DNA of 42,750 nt from an uncultured Planctomycetaceae bacterium (GCA_937888715.1 CALARU010000053.1:1-42750); one strand, 5' to 3'; counted from the first letter of the stretch, positions 32,997 through 42,658 are shown. Notes: generated from the letters alone by a model not told the origin. Numbers and translations: made by a program.

Positions 32997-33755
32997 ATGA
33001 AACTTGTAGAATCCACCTGGGAAGATGTCAGCAAACTCGATAAAAACACCCCTGTTGTCATCCCCATTGCTGCAATCGAGCAGCATGGCAGACATTTGCC
33101 CGTTTCTGTGGATTCCATGCTTTGTGGCGAAGTTATCCGCAGGGTTTCTGAAACCCTTCATGGCAAAGTTTTATTCGCTCCCCTTACTTGGTTTGGTAAT
33201 TCTCATCATCACATGGATTTCGCAGGTACTCTTTCAGCGAACCCGAGGCTTTATCTCGATATGCTTAACAACCTTGCAGATAATTTTATCGATCATGGTT
33301 TTAAACGCATTGTGTTCATCAATGGTCATGGTGGGAATATCTATCCTGGCAAGCAAGCTACCTTTGAACTTAGGCAGAAATACAGGCATCGTTCTGATCT
33401 TCTTCTTTTGTTCAGCACCTACTGGGATTTAAGCCCTACGCCACAGGTTGAGCTTAAGGATTTCGTGCAGAAAAAAATGGGGCACGCATGCGAGTGGGAA
33501 ACTTCGATGATGATGAAGCTTGCTCCCAATCTTGTTAAAGGCAATGTTGTAGACCTTAAGAAAGTGGAGTTTGGATTTGCGTTTGAACCTGCTTATCGGG
33601 GTTGGATTACCAAGGATCGAACCGAGCCTGGTCACATTGGCGACCCAAAACATGCTACTGCTGAAAAGGGTGAAGTTCTCTTTTCTACTTTTGCAAAAGA
33701 TGCAGTCGCCTTTTTAGAGAAAGTCATCGCTTGGGATGGCAAATCTTGGTTTTAG
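32997..33755 (+). CDS. Creatininase family amidohydrolase
   Basis: 252 residues of the creatininase/MftE fold, a metal-dependent hydrolase of cyclic amides. The metal-ligand segments are visible: IAAIEQHGRHLPVSVDS (Glu, His, Asp), GNSHHHMDFAGTLS and FINGHGGN. A later CEWETSMM provides the last Glu. The ATG at 32997 follows AGAGAGG and gives the normal N-terminus; an upstream ATG at 32871 would add an unlikely hydrophobic extension. The exact substrate is unknown; true creatininases are only one branch of the family. Confidence 0.92.
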   Translation: MKLVESTWEDVSKLDKNTPVVIPIAAIEQHGRHLPVSVDSMLCGEVIRRVSETLHGKVLFAPLTWFGNSHHHMDFAGTLSANPRLYLDMLNNLADNFIDHGFKRIVFINGHGGNIYPGKQATFELRQKYRHRSDLLLLFSTYWDLSPTPQVELKDFVQKKMGHACEWETSMMMKLAPNLVKGNVVDLKKVEFGFAFEPAYRGWITKDRTEPGHIGDPKHATAEKGEVLFSTFAKDAVAFLEKVIAWDGKSWF

Positions 33756-33855
33756 GTGAAGAGCTTTTGAAACAGACTTTAAAAGTTGTCAACTTGATGC
33801 GAGGGATAAGGATTCTTGTGGGATTCAACTGATACTTTGGTTGACTTAAACTTCG

Positions 33856-34350
33856 CTATTTTCTTAATTCTTTACCTTTTGCAAAGTCAGCTTCTGCTTC
33901 CATGGTTTTGTCTAATGCTTTATATGTATCGCCACGATTGACATACGCATCTGCATGTTTGGGATCCAGTTCAATAGTTTTAGTGAAATCAGCAATGGCT
34001 TCGGAAAATTTCTCCTGCTTTGCGTATGCAATACCACGGTTGTAATAAGCATCTGCATACTTGGGTGCCAGGTCTATGGATTTTGTGAAATCAGCAATAG
34101 CTTCAACGTATTGTTCTTGTTTGCTAAATCCAAACCCACGGTGATTGTAAGCATTTATGTAGGTAGGGTCTAATTCAATAGCTTTGGTGAAATGAATGAT
34201 TGCAGAACTCCACTCGCTGTTTTTTGATGCAACATAACCTTTGTGGAATGCTACACCGCTTGCACCGTTGTCTGCTTTATCTTTCCCGGCACATCCGCCT
34301 AGGGCGAAAATCAGGAAAATCGTAACGAAAGTACGGGTCAATCTGCTCAT
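33856..34350 (-). CDS. TPR repeat lipoprotein
   Basis: 164 residues from the ATG at 34350. A short signal ends in a lipobox (FALGGC, Cys20), so the mature protein should be lipid-anchored. About three TPR units follow (EAIADFTKSIDLAPKYADAYYNRG pattern), plus a capping helix YKALDKTMEAEADFAKGKEL. The repeats and cap closely resemble the cytoplasmic TPR protein at 19925-20854, so the two are paralogues. Partners are unknown. It is convergent with the creatininase-like gene; no clear terminator lies between them. Confidence 0.88.
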   Translation of the reverse strand: MSRLTRTFVTIFLIFALGGCAGKDKADNGASGVAFHKGYVASKNSEWSSAIIHFTKAIELDPTYINAYNHRGFGFSKQEQYVEAIADFTKSIDLAPKYADAYYNRGIAYAKQEKFSEAIADFTKTIELDPKHADAYVNRGDTYKALDKTMEAEADFAKGKELRK

Positions 34351-34494
34351 ATTGCACCAAAAGGCCAAGTGGAACTAATCAATCTTTAGGGTATTTGGAT
34401 TAGAAGGTAAGTCTAGTTAAAACGCAAACTTTTCGACTAATCGGGCTTCAAAATTTCAGAGAATGATGGGTGATTTTAATTGGGGTGAAAGGTA

Positions 34495-35505
34495 TCAAGG
34501 AACTAGGACGAGTCTTGGAGAGTTATTTTTTCCTGCAGCGAGTTCTTCGAAAGCAATTCGAATATCTGCAAGTGGTTTTGTTTCGATTAAGACTTTGGCT
34601 TTGCCTAGATGATGATATTGCACAACTTCTTTAAGGGTGGAAATAGGGCCTACATGCGAGCCCAAAATCCGGATTCCGCGGGTGACCAGTTCAAACCAAG
34701 GCAATGACAATTCTTTATTCTTTCCTAATGCCACTAAAGCAAGCGTGCCACCATTTCTTAATGCCTTCATCGAATCTGTAACCGCACTTGGGTCTGCAGC
34801 AAATACCGCAGCAGCATCAACCAAAGGTCTGGGATTGAGAGAAAGCCATTCTTCTGGAGAATAAGTTTCTGCGCCTAAAAGTTTGGCTTGGGCAATGCGA
34901 ATTGCAGATGGATCGATTGCAATGATGCGCGTGAAAAACTCTTTAGCATACTGAATTGCAAGATGGCCTACTCCCCCAACACCCATGATTAAGAGTGTTT
35001 TATTATCATTGGATCGCAACTTTTTGACGGTTTCAAAAGCGGTAAGTCCTGCACACGCCAACGGGGCAACCTGCACAGGATCGATATCTTTTGGAAGAGG
35101 AAGGATGTAGCGAAAATCTGCAGTGGCATATTCAGCATGGGTGCCTGGGATGACATACCCTGTGTTAAATTGCCTGTCGCAATAATTTTCGTTTCCAGAA
35201 GAACAGAACGAACAAGTTCTGCAGGTTCTGCCTACCCATGGAATGAGAACTTTTTGATCGAGGCTAAAGCCTGTTACTTTCGAGCCTAAAGCCTCAATGA
35301 CTCCTACGCCCTCATGGCCTGGAATAAGCGGAAGAATAGGCTTTTTGTCCCATGAGCCGTTGATGGCATGAAGATCGGTATGGCAGATTCCTGATGCGAG
35401 GATACGAACCAGAACCTGATTGGGCTTGGGTTCTGGGATGGGCAGATCTTCCAACTGAATACCTAATGAAAAATCTCTTAATACCGCTGCCCGCATGGTT
35501 CGCAT
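34495..35505 (-). CDS. Zinc-dependent alcohol dehydrogenase
   Basis: 336 residues of the medium-chain dehydrogenase family. Catalytic zinc ligands are in GICHTDLHAI and GHEGVGVIE. The structural zinc loop is C-R-T-C-S-F-C-S-S-G-N-E-N-Y-C. The NAD-binding Rossmann motif is GVGGVGHLAIQYAK. The layout matches the AdhA/AdhP group that oxidises primary alcohols or reduces aldehydes, but the substrate cannot be fixed. It follows the agmatine deiminase gene by 15 nt, so they form a two-gene operon; an aldehyde-related step in polyamine catabolism is possible but speculative. Confidence 0.93.
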   Translation of the reverse strand: MRTMRAAVLRDFSLGIQLEDLPIPEPKPNQVLVRILASGICHTDLHAINGSWDKKPILPLIPGHEGVGVIEALGSKVTGFSLDQKVLIPWVGRTCRTCSFCSSGNENYCDRQFNTGYVIPGTHAEYATADFRYILPLPKDIDPVQVAPLACAGLTAFETVKKLRSNDNKTLLIMGVGGVGHLAIQYAKEFFTRIIAIDPSAIRIAQAKLLGAETYSPEEWLSLNPRPLVDAAAVFAADPSAVTDSMKALRNGGTLALVALGKNKELSLPWFELVTRGIRILGSHVGPISTLKEVVQYHHLGKAKVLIETKPLADIRIAFEELAAGKNNSPRLVLVP

Positions 35506-35520
35506 GAGCTAGTTTTTCCT

Positions 35521-36582
35521 TTAAGCGGGTTGCTGTTGGCTGAGGCAGTGCAGCGTGCCAAGCCCTAGCACTAGATCCACGCAATGGATACCGACAATCT
35601 TACGAGTCGGGAACAATTGGGAAAGCAGGTTTAATGCAATGCGATCATTTGCAGCGTTGAATGTTGGGACTAGCACGATGCCATTGGCAATATAAAAGTT
35701 GGCATAACTTGCAGGCAGGCGTTGGCCTGCAAACATAACAGGTGCGGGCATGGGAAGTTCGAATACTTGCAACTTGTTTCCTTGGGCATCTGTCATGGAT
35801 TTAAGCCTTGAAAGATTATCCTTCAGGGGTTCATGGTTGATATCTGATTTATTTTCTTCGATCATGGTGATGACTTTTCCGGGTGCGATAAATCTTGCAA
35901 GGTCATCCACATGGCCATGCGTGTCGTCTCCTGCGATGCCATTGCCTAGCCAGAGAACTTTTTTAACCCCTAGATAGTTAGCGAAGAAAGTTTCATAATC
36001 TTGTTTGGAGAACCCTGGGTTTCGTTCTTGGGTTTTGGAAAGCAGGCATTCTTCGGTGGTGAGAAGGGTGCCTTGGCCATCAACATCGATACTGCCTCCT
36101 TCGAGGATGGGCTGGATGTTGTTATGTTTGGGTTCCCAGACAGGGCAATTGATATTGGAAGAGACCAACTTGGGGATATCATCATCGAAATTAAAGTTGT
36201 CGTACTTGGCCCAGGCATTGAAGCGTAAATTGAGGATGGTTTTATTGGAATGTTTGTCTTTGAGGAACAGAGGGCCGTAGTCGCGAATCCAAGAGCGATT
36301 GGTGGGTGCGTGAATAAAAGTAATGTTATCGAGGTTGGCGCCAGCTTCGAAAAGGATATGAGAGATTGCATCTGCAGAATGCTGATTTGGAACAATAAGT
36401 TTGACCAGTTCGAGGGAGGCAAGATTTTTAATGATTTCGGAATAGACAAAAGGGATGGCGGGGAATTTTCCGGGCCAGTCGCTTGGTTCGTGAGGCCAGG
36501 AAAGCCAAGTTGCGGCATGATCTTCCCACTCCGCAGGCAATCTAAATCCTAATCCTGTAAGCTCTTCCGTTGATTTTCCCAT
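35521..36582 (-). CDS. aguA: Agmatine deiminase / peptidyl-arginine deiminase family
   Basis: 353 residues of the guanidine-modifying fold. Agmatine deiminase converts agmatine to N-carbamoylputrescine plus ammonia. Family landmarks are the N-terminal PAEWEDHAATWLSWPH, the active-site RSWIRDYGPLFL, GDDTHGHVDDLARF with the catalytic His, and the C-terminal nucleophile in LGTLHCLSQQQPA. Typical agmatine deiminases read GNIHC at this place, so GTLHC is a small variation. A GGAG ribosome site precedes the ATG. No carbamoylputrescine hydrolase gene is adjacent. Confidence 0.9.
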   Translation of the reverse strand: MGKSTEELTGLGFRLPAEWEDHAATWLSWPHEPSDWPGKFPAIPFVYSEIIKNLASLELVKLIVPNQHSADAISHILFEAGANLDNITFIHAPTNRSWIRDYGPLFLKDKHSNKTILNLRFNAWAKYDNFNFDDDIPKLVSSNINCPVWEPKHNNIQPILEGGSIDVDGQGTLLTTEECLLSKTQERNPGFSKQDYETFFANYLGVKKVLWLGNGIAGDDTHGHVDDLARFIAPGKVITMIEENKSDINHEPLKDNLSRLKSMTDAQGNKLQVFELPMPAPVMFAGQRLPASYANFYIANGIVLVPTFNAANDRIALNLLSQLFPTRKIVGIHCVDLVLGLGTLHCLSQQQPA

Positions 36583-36711
36583 AAAGCCTAACTCCTTTAA
36601 TTTTGATGCTTCTCAAAAAGAATAAAGTTCTTGGGAACATTTAGGTTCGATATTAAGATATTTTCCTATAAACTATTAGATCGTTGGGATTATTTGTTGC
36701 AAGGGTTAATT

Positions 36712-37716
36712 ATGTATTTGGATAAGAAGAACGAATTGGCAAAAGCCAGCTTCTCTTTAAATGATGAATTCCGACCTTTTTCTTTGATGGGCAACCGCCA
36801 TCTTCAGACCTTGTTAGGATCCCTATCGGATAGTTCCCCCCCAGAATTCCCCTCGAAGGAAGTGGTTCTGCCTGTAAGCGATGGCGATTCAATTCTAGTA
36901 TTGGATAGTAAGCCCGTTTCTTGGGTACCCGGCAAGCCGATTGCGATTTTAGTGCATGGTTTGACTGGAAGCCATAGATCCAGCCATGTGGTACGGGTGG
37001 GCGATCGGTTGTATAGGCGCGGTTGCAGGGTGATCCGGATGAATCAGCGTGGTGCTGGTCCCGGTTTGCATCTTGCGCGGTGGTCATATCACGCAGGTCG
37101 TTCAGAAGATATCCGCAAGGTGATGGAATACTTTCAAAGCGTGGTAGATCCTTCGCCTTTATTTCTTGTTGGTTTCTCCTTGGGTGGGAATCTGATATTA
37201 AAAACTGCAGGGGAAAGCGGCGATTTACACGGCCTTGCAGGGGTTGCAGCGATGGCGCCCCCCATCAATCTTATGCAGTGTTCCGAATTGATCGGGAAGC
37301 AGGAAAACCGGATCTATGAAAAGCATTTTTTATCTTACCTGATGCTGGAAGCCAAAAAACGCCAACGGTATTTCCCAGAGTTGCCACCGTTAAAATTTCC
37401 ATCCAACATGTCGATTCGATTGTTTGATGAGCACTACACTGCACCTAGGGCAGGATACGACTGCGCAGAACATTATTATCAGGAATGCTCATCTGAAAGA
37501 TTCATCAAAAACATCACTGTGCCAACCTTGATACTTACTTCGCGGGATGATCCCTTCATATCTGTTGGGCCGTTTGAAAAGCTCAATGCCCCGGATTGTG
37601 TTTCGATTTCGATACAAAATCGTGGGGGGCATCTTGGGTTCCTTGGATCTGATGGTAGGGGTGGAATTCGCTGGGGCGAAACAAAATTGATTCAATGGAT
37701 AGATCAGCATTTATAA
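36712..37716 (+). CDS. YheT-type alpha/beta hydrolase
   Basis: 334 residues of the YheT/EMB8 family of alpha/beta hydrolases. It opens with the family's FRPFSLMGNRHLQTLLGSL segment, which is conserved before the hydrolase core. The oxyanion strand is ILVHGLTGS, the nucleophile elbow is GFSLGG, the acid is in ILTSRDDPFI and the His is in NRGGHLGFLG. Physiological substrates are not well established; esterase activity is presumed. The ATG at 36712 has AAGGG about six nt upstream; longer starts lack support. It is convergent with pckA, with only 9 bp between the stops. Confidence 0.92.
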   Translation: MYLDKKNELAKASFSLNDEFRPFSLMGNRHLQTLLGSLSDSSPPEFPSKEVVLPVSDGDSILVLDSKPVSWVPGKPIAILVHGLTGSHRSSHVVRVGDRLYRRGCRVIRMNQRGAGPGLHLARWSYHAGRSEDIRKVMEYFQSVVDPSPLFLVGFSLGGNLILKTAGESGDLHGLAGVAAMAPPINLMQCSELIGKQENRIYEKHFLSYLMLEAKKRQRYFPELPPLKFPSNMSIRLFDEHYTAPRAGYDCAEHYYQECSSERFIKNITVPTLILTSRDDPFISVGPFEKLNAPDCVSISIQNRGGHLGFLGSDGRGGIRWGETKLIQWIDQHL

Positions 37717-37725
37717 TCGTTGTTT

Positions 37726-39264
37726 TTATGATGGTTTGGGGCCCGCATTACAAACATCCAGCGCAACCTTTCCTGCAAACTTTTTAAAATTCGCTTCAAA
37801 CAAGCTAGAAAGCTTGCTGGCACTTGCCTGGTAATCTTCATGGTTATGCCAAGCCAGTATGGGATTGAGCATTTCTTTTTCCACTCCGGGGCATAAGGTG
37901 GGAACTTCCAGCCCAAAATAAGAATCTTTCTTGAATGCAATGGAATCGAAGTTCCCATGCAATACACCTGATAATAATGCCCTAGTTACCTGAATTGGGT
38001 AACGGTGCCCCACGCCTGGTTTACCCCCCCTCCAACCAGTGTTAATTAGCCAAACTTTGCAATGATGAGATTGCAACTTCTTTTGTAGTAGGCCTGCATA
38101 AACGGAAGAATGCCTGGGCATGAATGGCGCACCAAAGCAGGAACTGAATGTGGCGGAGGGTTCGGTGACCCCCTGCTCAGTGCCTGCAACCTTGGCGGTG
38201 TATCCTGAAAGGAAATGATACATGGCTTGAAATTCGTTGAGCCTGCTAAGTGGCGGAAGAACGCCAAAGGCATCACAGGTAAGGAAAAAGATATTTTTTG
38301 GATGCCCGCCCATGGAATCTGGGCAGATATCGCGAACCAAATCAAGAGGGTATGCAGCACGGGTGTTTTCAGTTAAAGAGCTATCAAAGAAATCAGGGAC
38401 GTGCGTTTTTTCATCGAGTGGAACATTTTCAAGTACCGACCCAAATTGAAGCGCATTAAAAATATGCGGCTCTGCTTTAGGCGAAAGCTTGATGGTCTTG
38501 GCATAGCACCCGCCCTCGAAATTGAAAATCCCCGTTTCCGACCAACCATGCTCATCATCGCCAATAAGAAGGCGATCTGGGTCTGCAGAGAGCGTGGTTT
38601 TGCCCGTGCCAGATAAACCAAATAACAATGCGACATCGCCTTCCCTACCCATGGTGGAAGCACAATGCATCGGAAATACTTGCTGTTCGGGTAGGATGAA
38701 ATTAAGGAAGCTGAAAACAGCTTTCTTGATCTCTCCTGCGTAGGAAGTGCCTGAAATAATCACCAGATTTTTGGTGAGATTGAGCACAATATTGGTTTTT
38801 GCTGCATGCGTATCAACGAGGATGGTTAGAGTTTTCCCATTGAAGTTTTTGATTGGTTTACGAAACATGCAGCGGGCGAATAAATTGTGCCATGCTAAAT
38901 CTGCGATCACCTTTACCCCGATGGTGTGTTTATTATCTGCGCATGCAGAGCCCGACATTATAAATGTTTCTTTTGAAGCAAGCGCTTTTATGGTCGCAGA
39001 AAATAGCAAATCAAAATCGGTGGGGCTCATGGGTTGATTGACCGCCCCCCATTCGATGGCTGCACTTATCGATGGTTCATCAACCAAATAACGGTCTTTG
39101 GGTGATCTTCCTGTGTGGGTTCCTGTTTTTACAGAAAAGGAGCCTCGATCGCTAAGTTGCCCTTCGTTGCGTTGAAGTGCTAGTTCGATAAGGCCTGCAT
39201 TGCTGTTTAAAGATTTGCAATTTGGTAACTTTACCAGAGTTTCGATCATTTCTTGGTGATTCAT
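37726..39264 (-). CDS. pckA: Phosphoenolpyruvate carboxykinase (ATP)
   Basis: 512 residues that convert oxaloacetate and ATP to phosphoenolpyruvate, the first committed step of gluconeogenesis. The ATP-type family is shown by the GRSPKDRY segment, the kinase-1a P-loop GLSGTGKTTL and the kinase-2 / metal motif LIGDDEHGW followed by FNFEGGCYAK. The GYTAKVAGTE segment is also typical. AAGGAG lies 10 nt before the ATG. The promoter should be in the AT-rich 39265-39399 gap shared with the divergent TPR membrane protein. Confidence 0.97.
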   Translation of the reverse strand: MNHQEMIETLVKLPNCKSLNSNAGLIELALQRNEGQLSDRGSFSVKTGTHTGRSPKDRYLVDEPSISAAIEWGAVNQPMSPTDFDLLFSATIKALASKETFIMSGSACADNKHTIGVKVIADLAWHNLFARCMFRKPIKNFNGKTLTILVDTHAAKTNIVLNLTKNLVIISGTSYAGEIKKAVFSFLNFILPEQQVFPMHCASTMGREGDVALLFGLSGTGKTTLSADPDRLLIGDDEHGWSETGIFNFEGGCYAKTIKLSPKAEPHIFNALQFGSVLENVPLDEKTHVPDFFDSSLTENTRAAYPLDLVRDICPDSMGGHPKNIFFLTCDAFGVLPPLSRLNEFQAMYHFLSGYTAKVAGTEQGVTEPSATFSSCFGAPFMPRHSSVYAGLLQKKLQSHHCKVWLINTGWRGGKPGVGHRYPIQVTRALLSGVLHGNFDSIAFKKDSYFGLEVPTLCPGVEKEMLNPILAWHNHEDYQASASKLSSLFEANFKKFAGKVALDVCNAGPKPS

Positions 39265-39399
39265 TAAAATAAACTCCTTTTATCAGGCGCAGTAAGGTAA
39301 AAATAATGATGTGAATAATAAAGTACTAATAGTAATATCACTGTAATTATATTAGGGAAACATGAATAATAAAACCTTTTCTTTGTGGGTAGCAGCATA

Positions 39400-41838
39400 A
39401 TGCAAGCGCATGTACTTGAATACTTTTTAAAGGGTATATTTCTTGGGCTGGCGATTTATGGCTCTCTCCAAGCTGGAAGGCTGGAAACCCCCACCTATTC
39501 AACATTCCTTACATTAAACGGGTTAGCCTGGGCTGGCTTGTTTGTTGCATTTATCGCAGGAGTGATATCTCAACGATCCCAGCTAAAAGTCGGGCTCAAA
39601 AATCCCGCAGCTTTCATTCTTTTTCTCATTCTCGAAAATTCCAGCAAGATATTTGATGGCATATTGCTAGGCACGGTCCTTGGGGTATTTGTTGCTGTAC
39701 CTTCAGATTCTAAATTGTTGATTTCCTGCGTGGGGCTGGGTGGAGCTTTGGGCCTTAGCTTCTTCAGTATTCGAAAAGTAAAAGTATCAAACATTCGGCT
39801 GGGGATTATTTTTGCTGTCGCAGCAGGCTTATGTGCTGCGATCGCTTATTTCCTTGGTGCTACACCTTGGAATGAAAACCCGTTAATTCTACCACATCCA
39901 CATTTGTTTTCATTCCAATTGATCGCCTTTCTTCCTTTGTTTTACATTTTGACTTTTTGTGGCCTTGCGGAAGAATCAGAAGTTGAAATTGGTGCTTTCA
40001 GCTCGTTACTGGGCATTGCACTTGGTATCCTAACCATGGAACATGTTCCTTTACGAACCTTGGGGTTCCTTGCACCGATAGTTTTATTTTTTGTCTACAC
40101 CATGCGAATACTACCAGCCTTAAGAATTTTGAAGCATGTTTTTCGAGGCATGAGCTTTGCCAAGCTTGGTCAGCAAAAAAATGCACTAATGGCTTTCAAA
40201 AGGGCTTTGCAACTAGATCCGCAAAATAATCTAGCACGCAATAACTATTGGAAACTTCATGCAGATCTTGATCCTATTAAACTCGAAACCGATCCCGAAA
40301 CCATGGCTCTGGTTGATTGCGACCTCTGCCTCGACCGTGTTGAATCCCTTTTGGTTTCAGGCAAACCCAGTGATGATAAAGTTGCTGAAGCTTTAAGGCT
40401 GCTTTCTTTGGTCGAAAAACTAAAGCCTTTGCTTAATGATGGCACTCGTTATTGGAGGGCTGTGCTTGCCCTACATGATAAAAACTTTGTAGGCGCTGCT
40501 GCAATCCTACTTAAAAACCTGAATAATTATCATGTTTCGGAAGAGCAATTGGCGGGGAAGTATCTGTATGCTTCATGGTCTTTGGCGTTGGCAGGGCACC
40601 CCGAAATGAAATCCCGGGTTGGCTTTCCCCTGCTTGCAGATGCCGCTATCAAAATGAATGCCATTGCTGCTGTTGAAAGGCATATTGCCCATGAAAAGGA
40701 TGATCAGGCGGCATGGGGTATCAAGCGATTCTTATACACGGACATGACAAGTACCATCTTTTTTCAAAACCCGCCCCGCAGTATGGCAGACTTCGACTTT
40801 ATGTTTGTCAAAGACCTTGGGCTTGCACTTTTGGAACAACAAAAAGAACTGGTACGGGGTGCGGAGTATTTGGATATTGCTGTAACGGGCCTGCCCCAGC
40901 ATGCACCGTTTTTAATGGTGCAAGTAGGCAAGGCGTTTGCCCAGCAGGGCCAAGAAGCAGAAGCTGAAAGCTACTTTGAAAAAGCTGTTGCGATGGGTCG
41001 TAAAAGTGGTCACAAAAACTTGCAGGATCAAGATCGGTTGGCTTATTTCTCGGCATTGAAGTTTCTTGCTGATTCTTACTTGCATCGCAAAGATAACGAT
41101 AAAGCCATTGAATATTATCATTTGTTTGCACAGTTTGAACGCAGTGGTGTTGAAACATTGCGCACGCTTGCAACCCTGCATGAAGAAAAAGGCGAGGCCC
41201 TTGCGGCCCTGCGTGCCGTCGAACAAGCCCTCATCTATCAAGCCGATGATAAAGATCTTATCGCACGCAAAGATCGATACCTTTATTCCATCACCGTGGA
41301 AGAACTTACTGCAAATAAAGAACTTCTTGCCAAGGGCTTTGACGTTGATTATTGCATGAAAAGGGCTAAAGGCATTCTTGAAAGCAAGCTCGATGGCCCT
41401 GATTGGATTGATGTTGCAAGGCACCTTTCCAACTTGGCGATGGTATTTGCTCCTGAAAGTATTCAGGCCAGAACTTTATATGCCAAGGCACTTCTAAGGC
41501 ACGGCGATCGTACTGAAGCGAAAGAAATTCTTGAACATGTGCGGGAGCCAAAGCCCGGAAGTTTTTCGAGCAGTGATGATGAGGATTCCTGGTATGGCTC
41601 ATGCCAGGTGCTTGGGGATATTTACATGGAGCTTGATGAATTCGAGAAAGCGGTGGCATGTTTTCAGGATTTCAAAAAGAGCCCAAAGAGTGGCGCCAGG
41701 ACTTGGCTTAAATTGGGCATTGCCCTAGAGAAATTAAACGACACGAAAAAGGCCATTGCTTGTTATGAACAGGCCACGGCCTACGAAGGCAACCCCTTTG
41801 CCAGAGAAGCACAAGAAGCCCTGTACCGGTTAAAGTAA
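39400..41838 (+). CDS. Large membrane protein with C-terminal TPR array
   Basis: 812 residues. The first ~250 form about seven to eight hydrophobic segments (e.g. FLKGIFLGLAIYGSL, GLAWAGLFVAFIAGVIS, LIAFLPLFYILTFCGL), so the protein sits in the cytoplasmic membrane. The rest is a long alpha-helical TPR region (e.g. LGQQKNALMAFKRALQLDPQNN, LGIALEKLNDTKKAIACYEQA). The family is not one I can name; the arrangement suggests a scaffold in the membrane. I start at the ATG at 39400; an upstream GTG at 39385 is also in frame. A strong inverted repeat overlaps the 3' end. Confidence 0.85.
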   Translation: MQAHVLEYFLKGIFLGLAIYGSLQAGRLETPTYSTFLTLNGLAWAGLFVAFIAGVISQRSQLKVGLKNPAAFILFLILENSSKIFDGILLGTVLGVFVAVPSDSKLLISCVGLGGALGLSFFSIRKVKVSNIRLGIIFAVAAGLCAAIAYFLGATPWNENPLILPHPHLFSFQLIAFLPLFYILTFCGLAEESEVEIGAFSSLLGIALGILTMEHVPLRTLGFLAPIVLFFVYTMRILPALRILKHVFRGMSFAKLGQQKNALMAFKRALQLDPQNNLARNNYWKLHADLDPIKLETDPETMALVDCDLCLDRVESLLVSGKPSDDKVAEALRLLSLVEKLKPLLNDGTRYWRAVLALHDKNFVGAAAILLKNLNNYHVSEEQLAGKYLYASWSLALAGHPEMKSRVGFPLLADAAIKMNAIAAVERHIAHEKDDQAAWGIKRFLYTDMTSTIFFQNPPRSMADFDFMFVKDLGLALLEQQKELVRGAEYLDIAVTGLPQHAPFLMVQVGKAFAQQGQEAEAESYFEKAVAMGRKSGHKNLQDQDRLAYFSALKFLADSYLHRKDNDKAIEYYHLFAQFERSGVETLRTLATLHEEKGEALAALRAVEQALIYQADDKDLIARKDRYLYSITVEELTANKELLAKGFDVDYCMKRAKGILESKLDGPDWIDVARHLSNLAMVFAPESIQARTLYAKALLRHGDRTEAKEILEHVREPKPGSFSSSDDEDSWYGSCQVLGDIYMELDEFEKAVACFQDFKKSPKSGARTWLKLGIALEKLNDTKKAIACYEQATAYEGNPFAREAQEALYRLK

Positions 41839-41849
41839 GGGCTTCTTGT
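41811..41849. terminator. Inverted repeat at a convergent gene end
   Basis: ACAAGAAGCCC and GGGCTTCTTGT are perfectly complementary over 11 bp with a 17-nt spacer that contains the stop codon of the TPR membrane gene. The convergent glycosylase gene stops 20 bp further on. There is no obvious T-run on the plus side, so it may act as a bidirectional transcription barrier or an mRNA 3'-end stabiliser. Confidence 0.5.
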
Positions 41850-41868
41850 TAGTGGTTCAAAAATAAGA

Positions 41869-42585
41869 TTACTTGGTTTTCTTAATGGCAACCGCAGGTT
41901 TCTTGCTGGCAGGTTTGGCATTTTCGGTAGCAAATTGGCATTCCTTGGCAAGCGGGCAGGCAGCGCAGTTGGGTTTATTTTCGTGGCAAAACTGTACGCC
42001 TAAAGTGCTGATAAGGTCGGTAAATTCAACCCCTTTTGCCTTGGGGATCAGATGTTCGAGGGTGTTGCGGATTTCCACCACTTGCTCTTGGGTCTTTTCA
42101 ATCAACCCGAGCCTTTTGGATACGCGAAGTGTTGGCGGATCGATGGGGATCGCATGACCACCTAAAGCCCGTTGGGTTACCCAAGCACCTAGATAATCAT
42201 TTGAAACCTGATAGCGGGAAAGATGCTTGGTGGCTTGCTTTAAGCCTTTTTTGTGCAGAAATTCCAGCTCGAAGGAATAGGTTGTTTCGAATAGTTCCTG
42301 AAGAAAACCAATCACCCTGTTGGCTCGATCAACCGGCCTAGTCATACCCCTGAAGCATTCCTCAAGCTCGCGTACCGAGCTTACCCGGAGCTCGTTCCAA
42401 TCGAAGAATTGGTTAGTAAGTTTCTGATACACTTCGTCGGCCTGTTCTTTGCTCGAACCTTCCCTGCAAATGGAATAAATCACTTGTTCCATTACGGGAA
42501 GTTCTTGTTGCTCTTGTGAGACAACTCTCTTCATCTTCGAAAAAAGTACCGTAACAATTTTCTGCTTGTTGACTGTCGTCGCCAT
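41869..42585 (-). CDS. nth: Endonuclease III-like HhH-GPD DNA glycosylase with Fe-S cluster, atypical active site
   Basis: 238 residues. The helical HhH-GPD fold and the C-terminal iron-sulfur loop C-x6-C-x2-C-x5-C (CHENKPNCAACPLAKEC) identify the endonuclease III/MutY superfamily of base-excision repair. The catalytic Asp is kept (IPIDPPTLRV), but 18 residues before it, where endonuclease III has its Schiff-base Lys, there is Tyr, and the GVGRK hairpin is replaced by a non-glycine VSNDY segment. This predicts a glycosylase without beta-lyase activity, so the gene symbol is only a family label. The Lys-rich tail (KPASKKPAVAIKKTK) could bind DNA. The ATG at 42585 has GGAG 11 nt upstream. Confidence 0.82.
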   Translation of the reverse strand: MATTVNKQKIVTVLFSKMKRVVSQEQQELPVMEQVIYSICREGSSKEQADEVYQKLTNQFFDWNELRVSSVRELEECFRGMTRPVDRANRVIGFLQELFETTYSFELEFLHKKGLKQATKHLSRYQVSNDYLGAWVTQRALGGHAIPIDPPTLRVSKRLGLIEKTQEQVVEIRNTLEHLIPKAKGVEFTDLISTLGVQFCHENKPNCAACPLAKECQFATENAKPASKKPAVAIKKTK

Positions 42586-42658
42586 ATCTTTCACAACTCC
42601 ATGAATGAGTCAGGCGTAAGAGTCAGGAAACCAATTTTCCTGTCTCTCTGTCCGGGAT

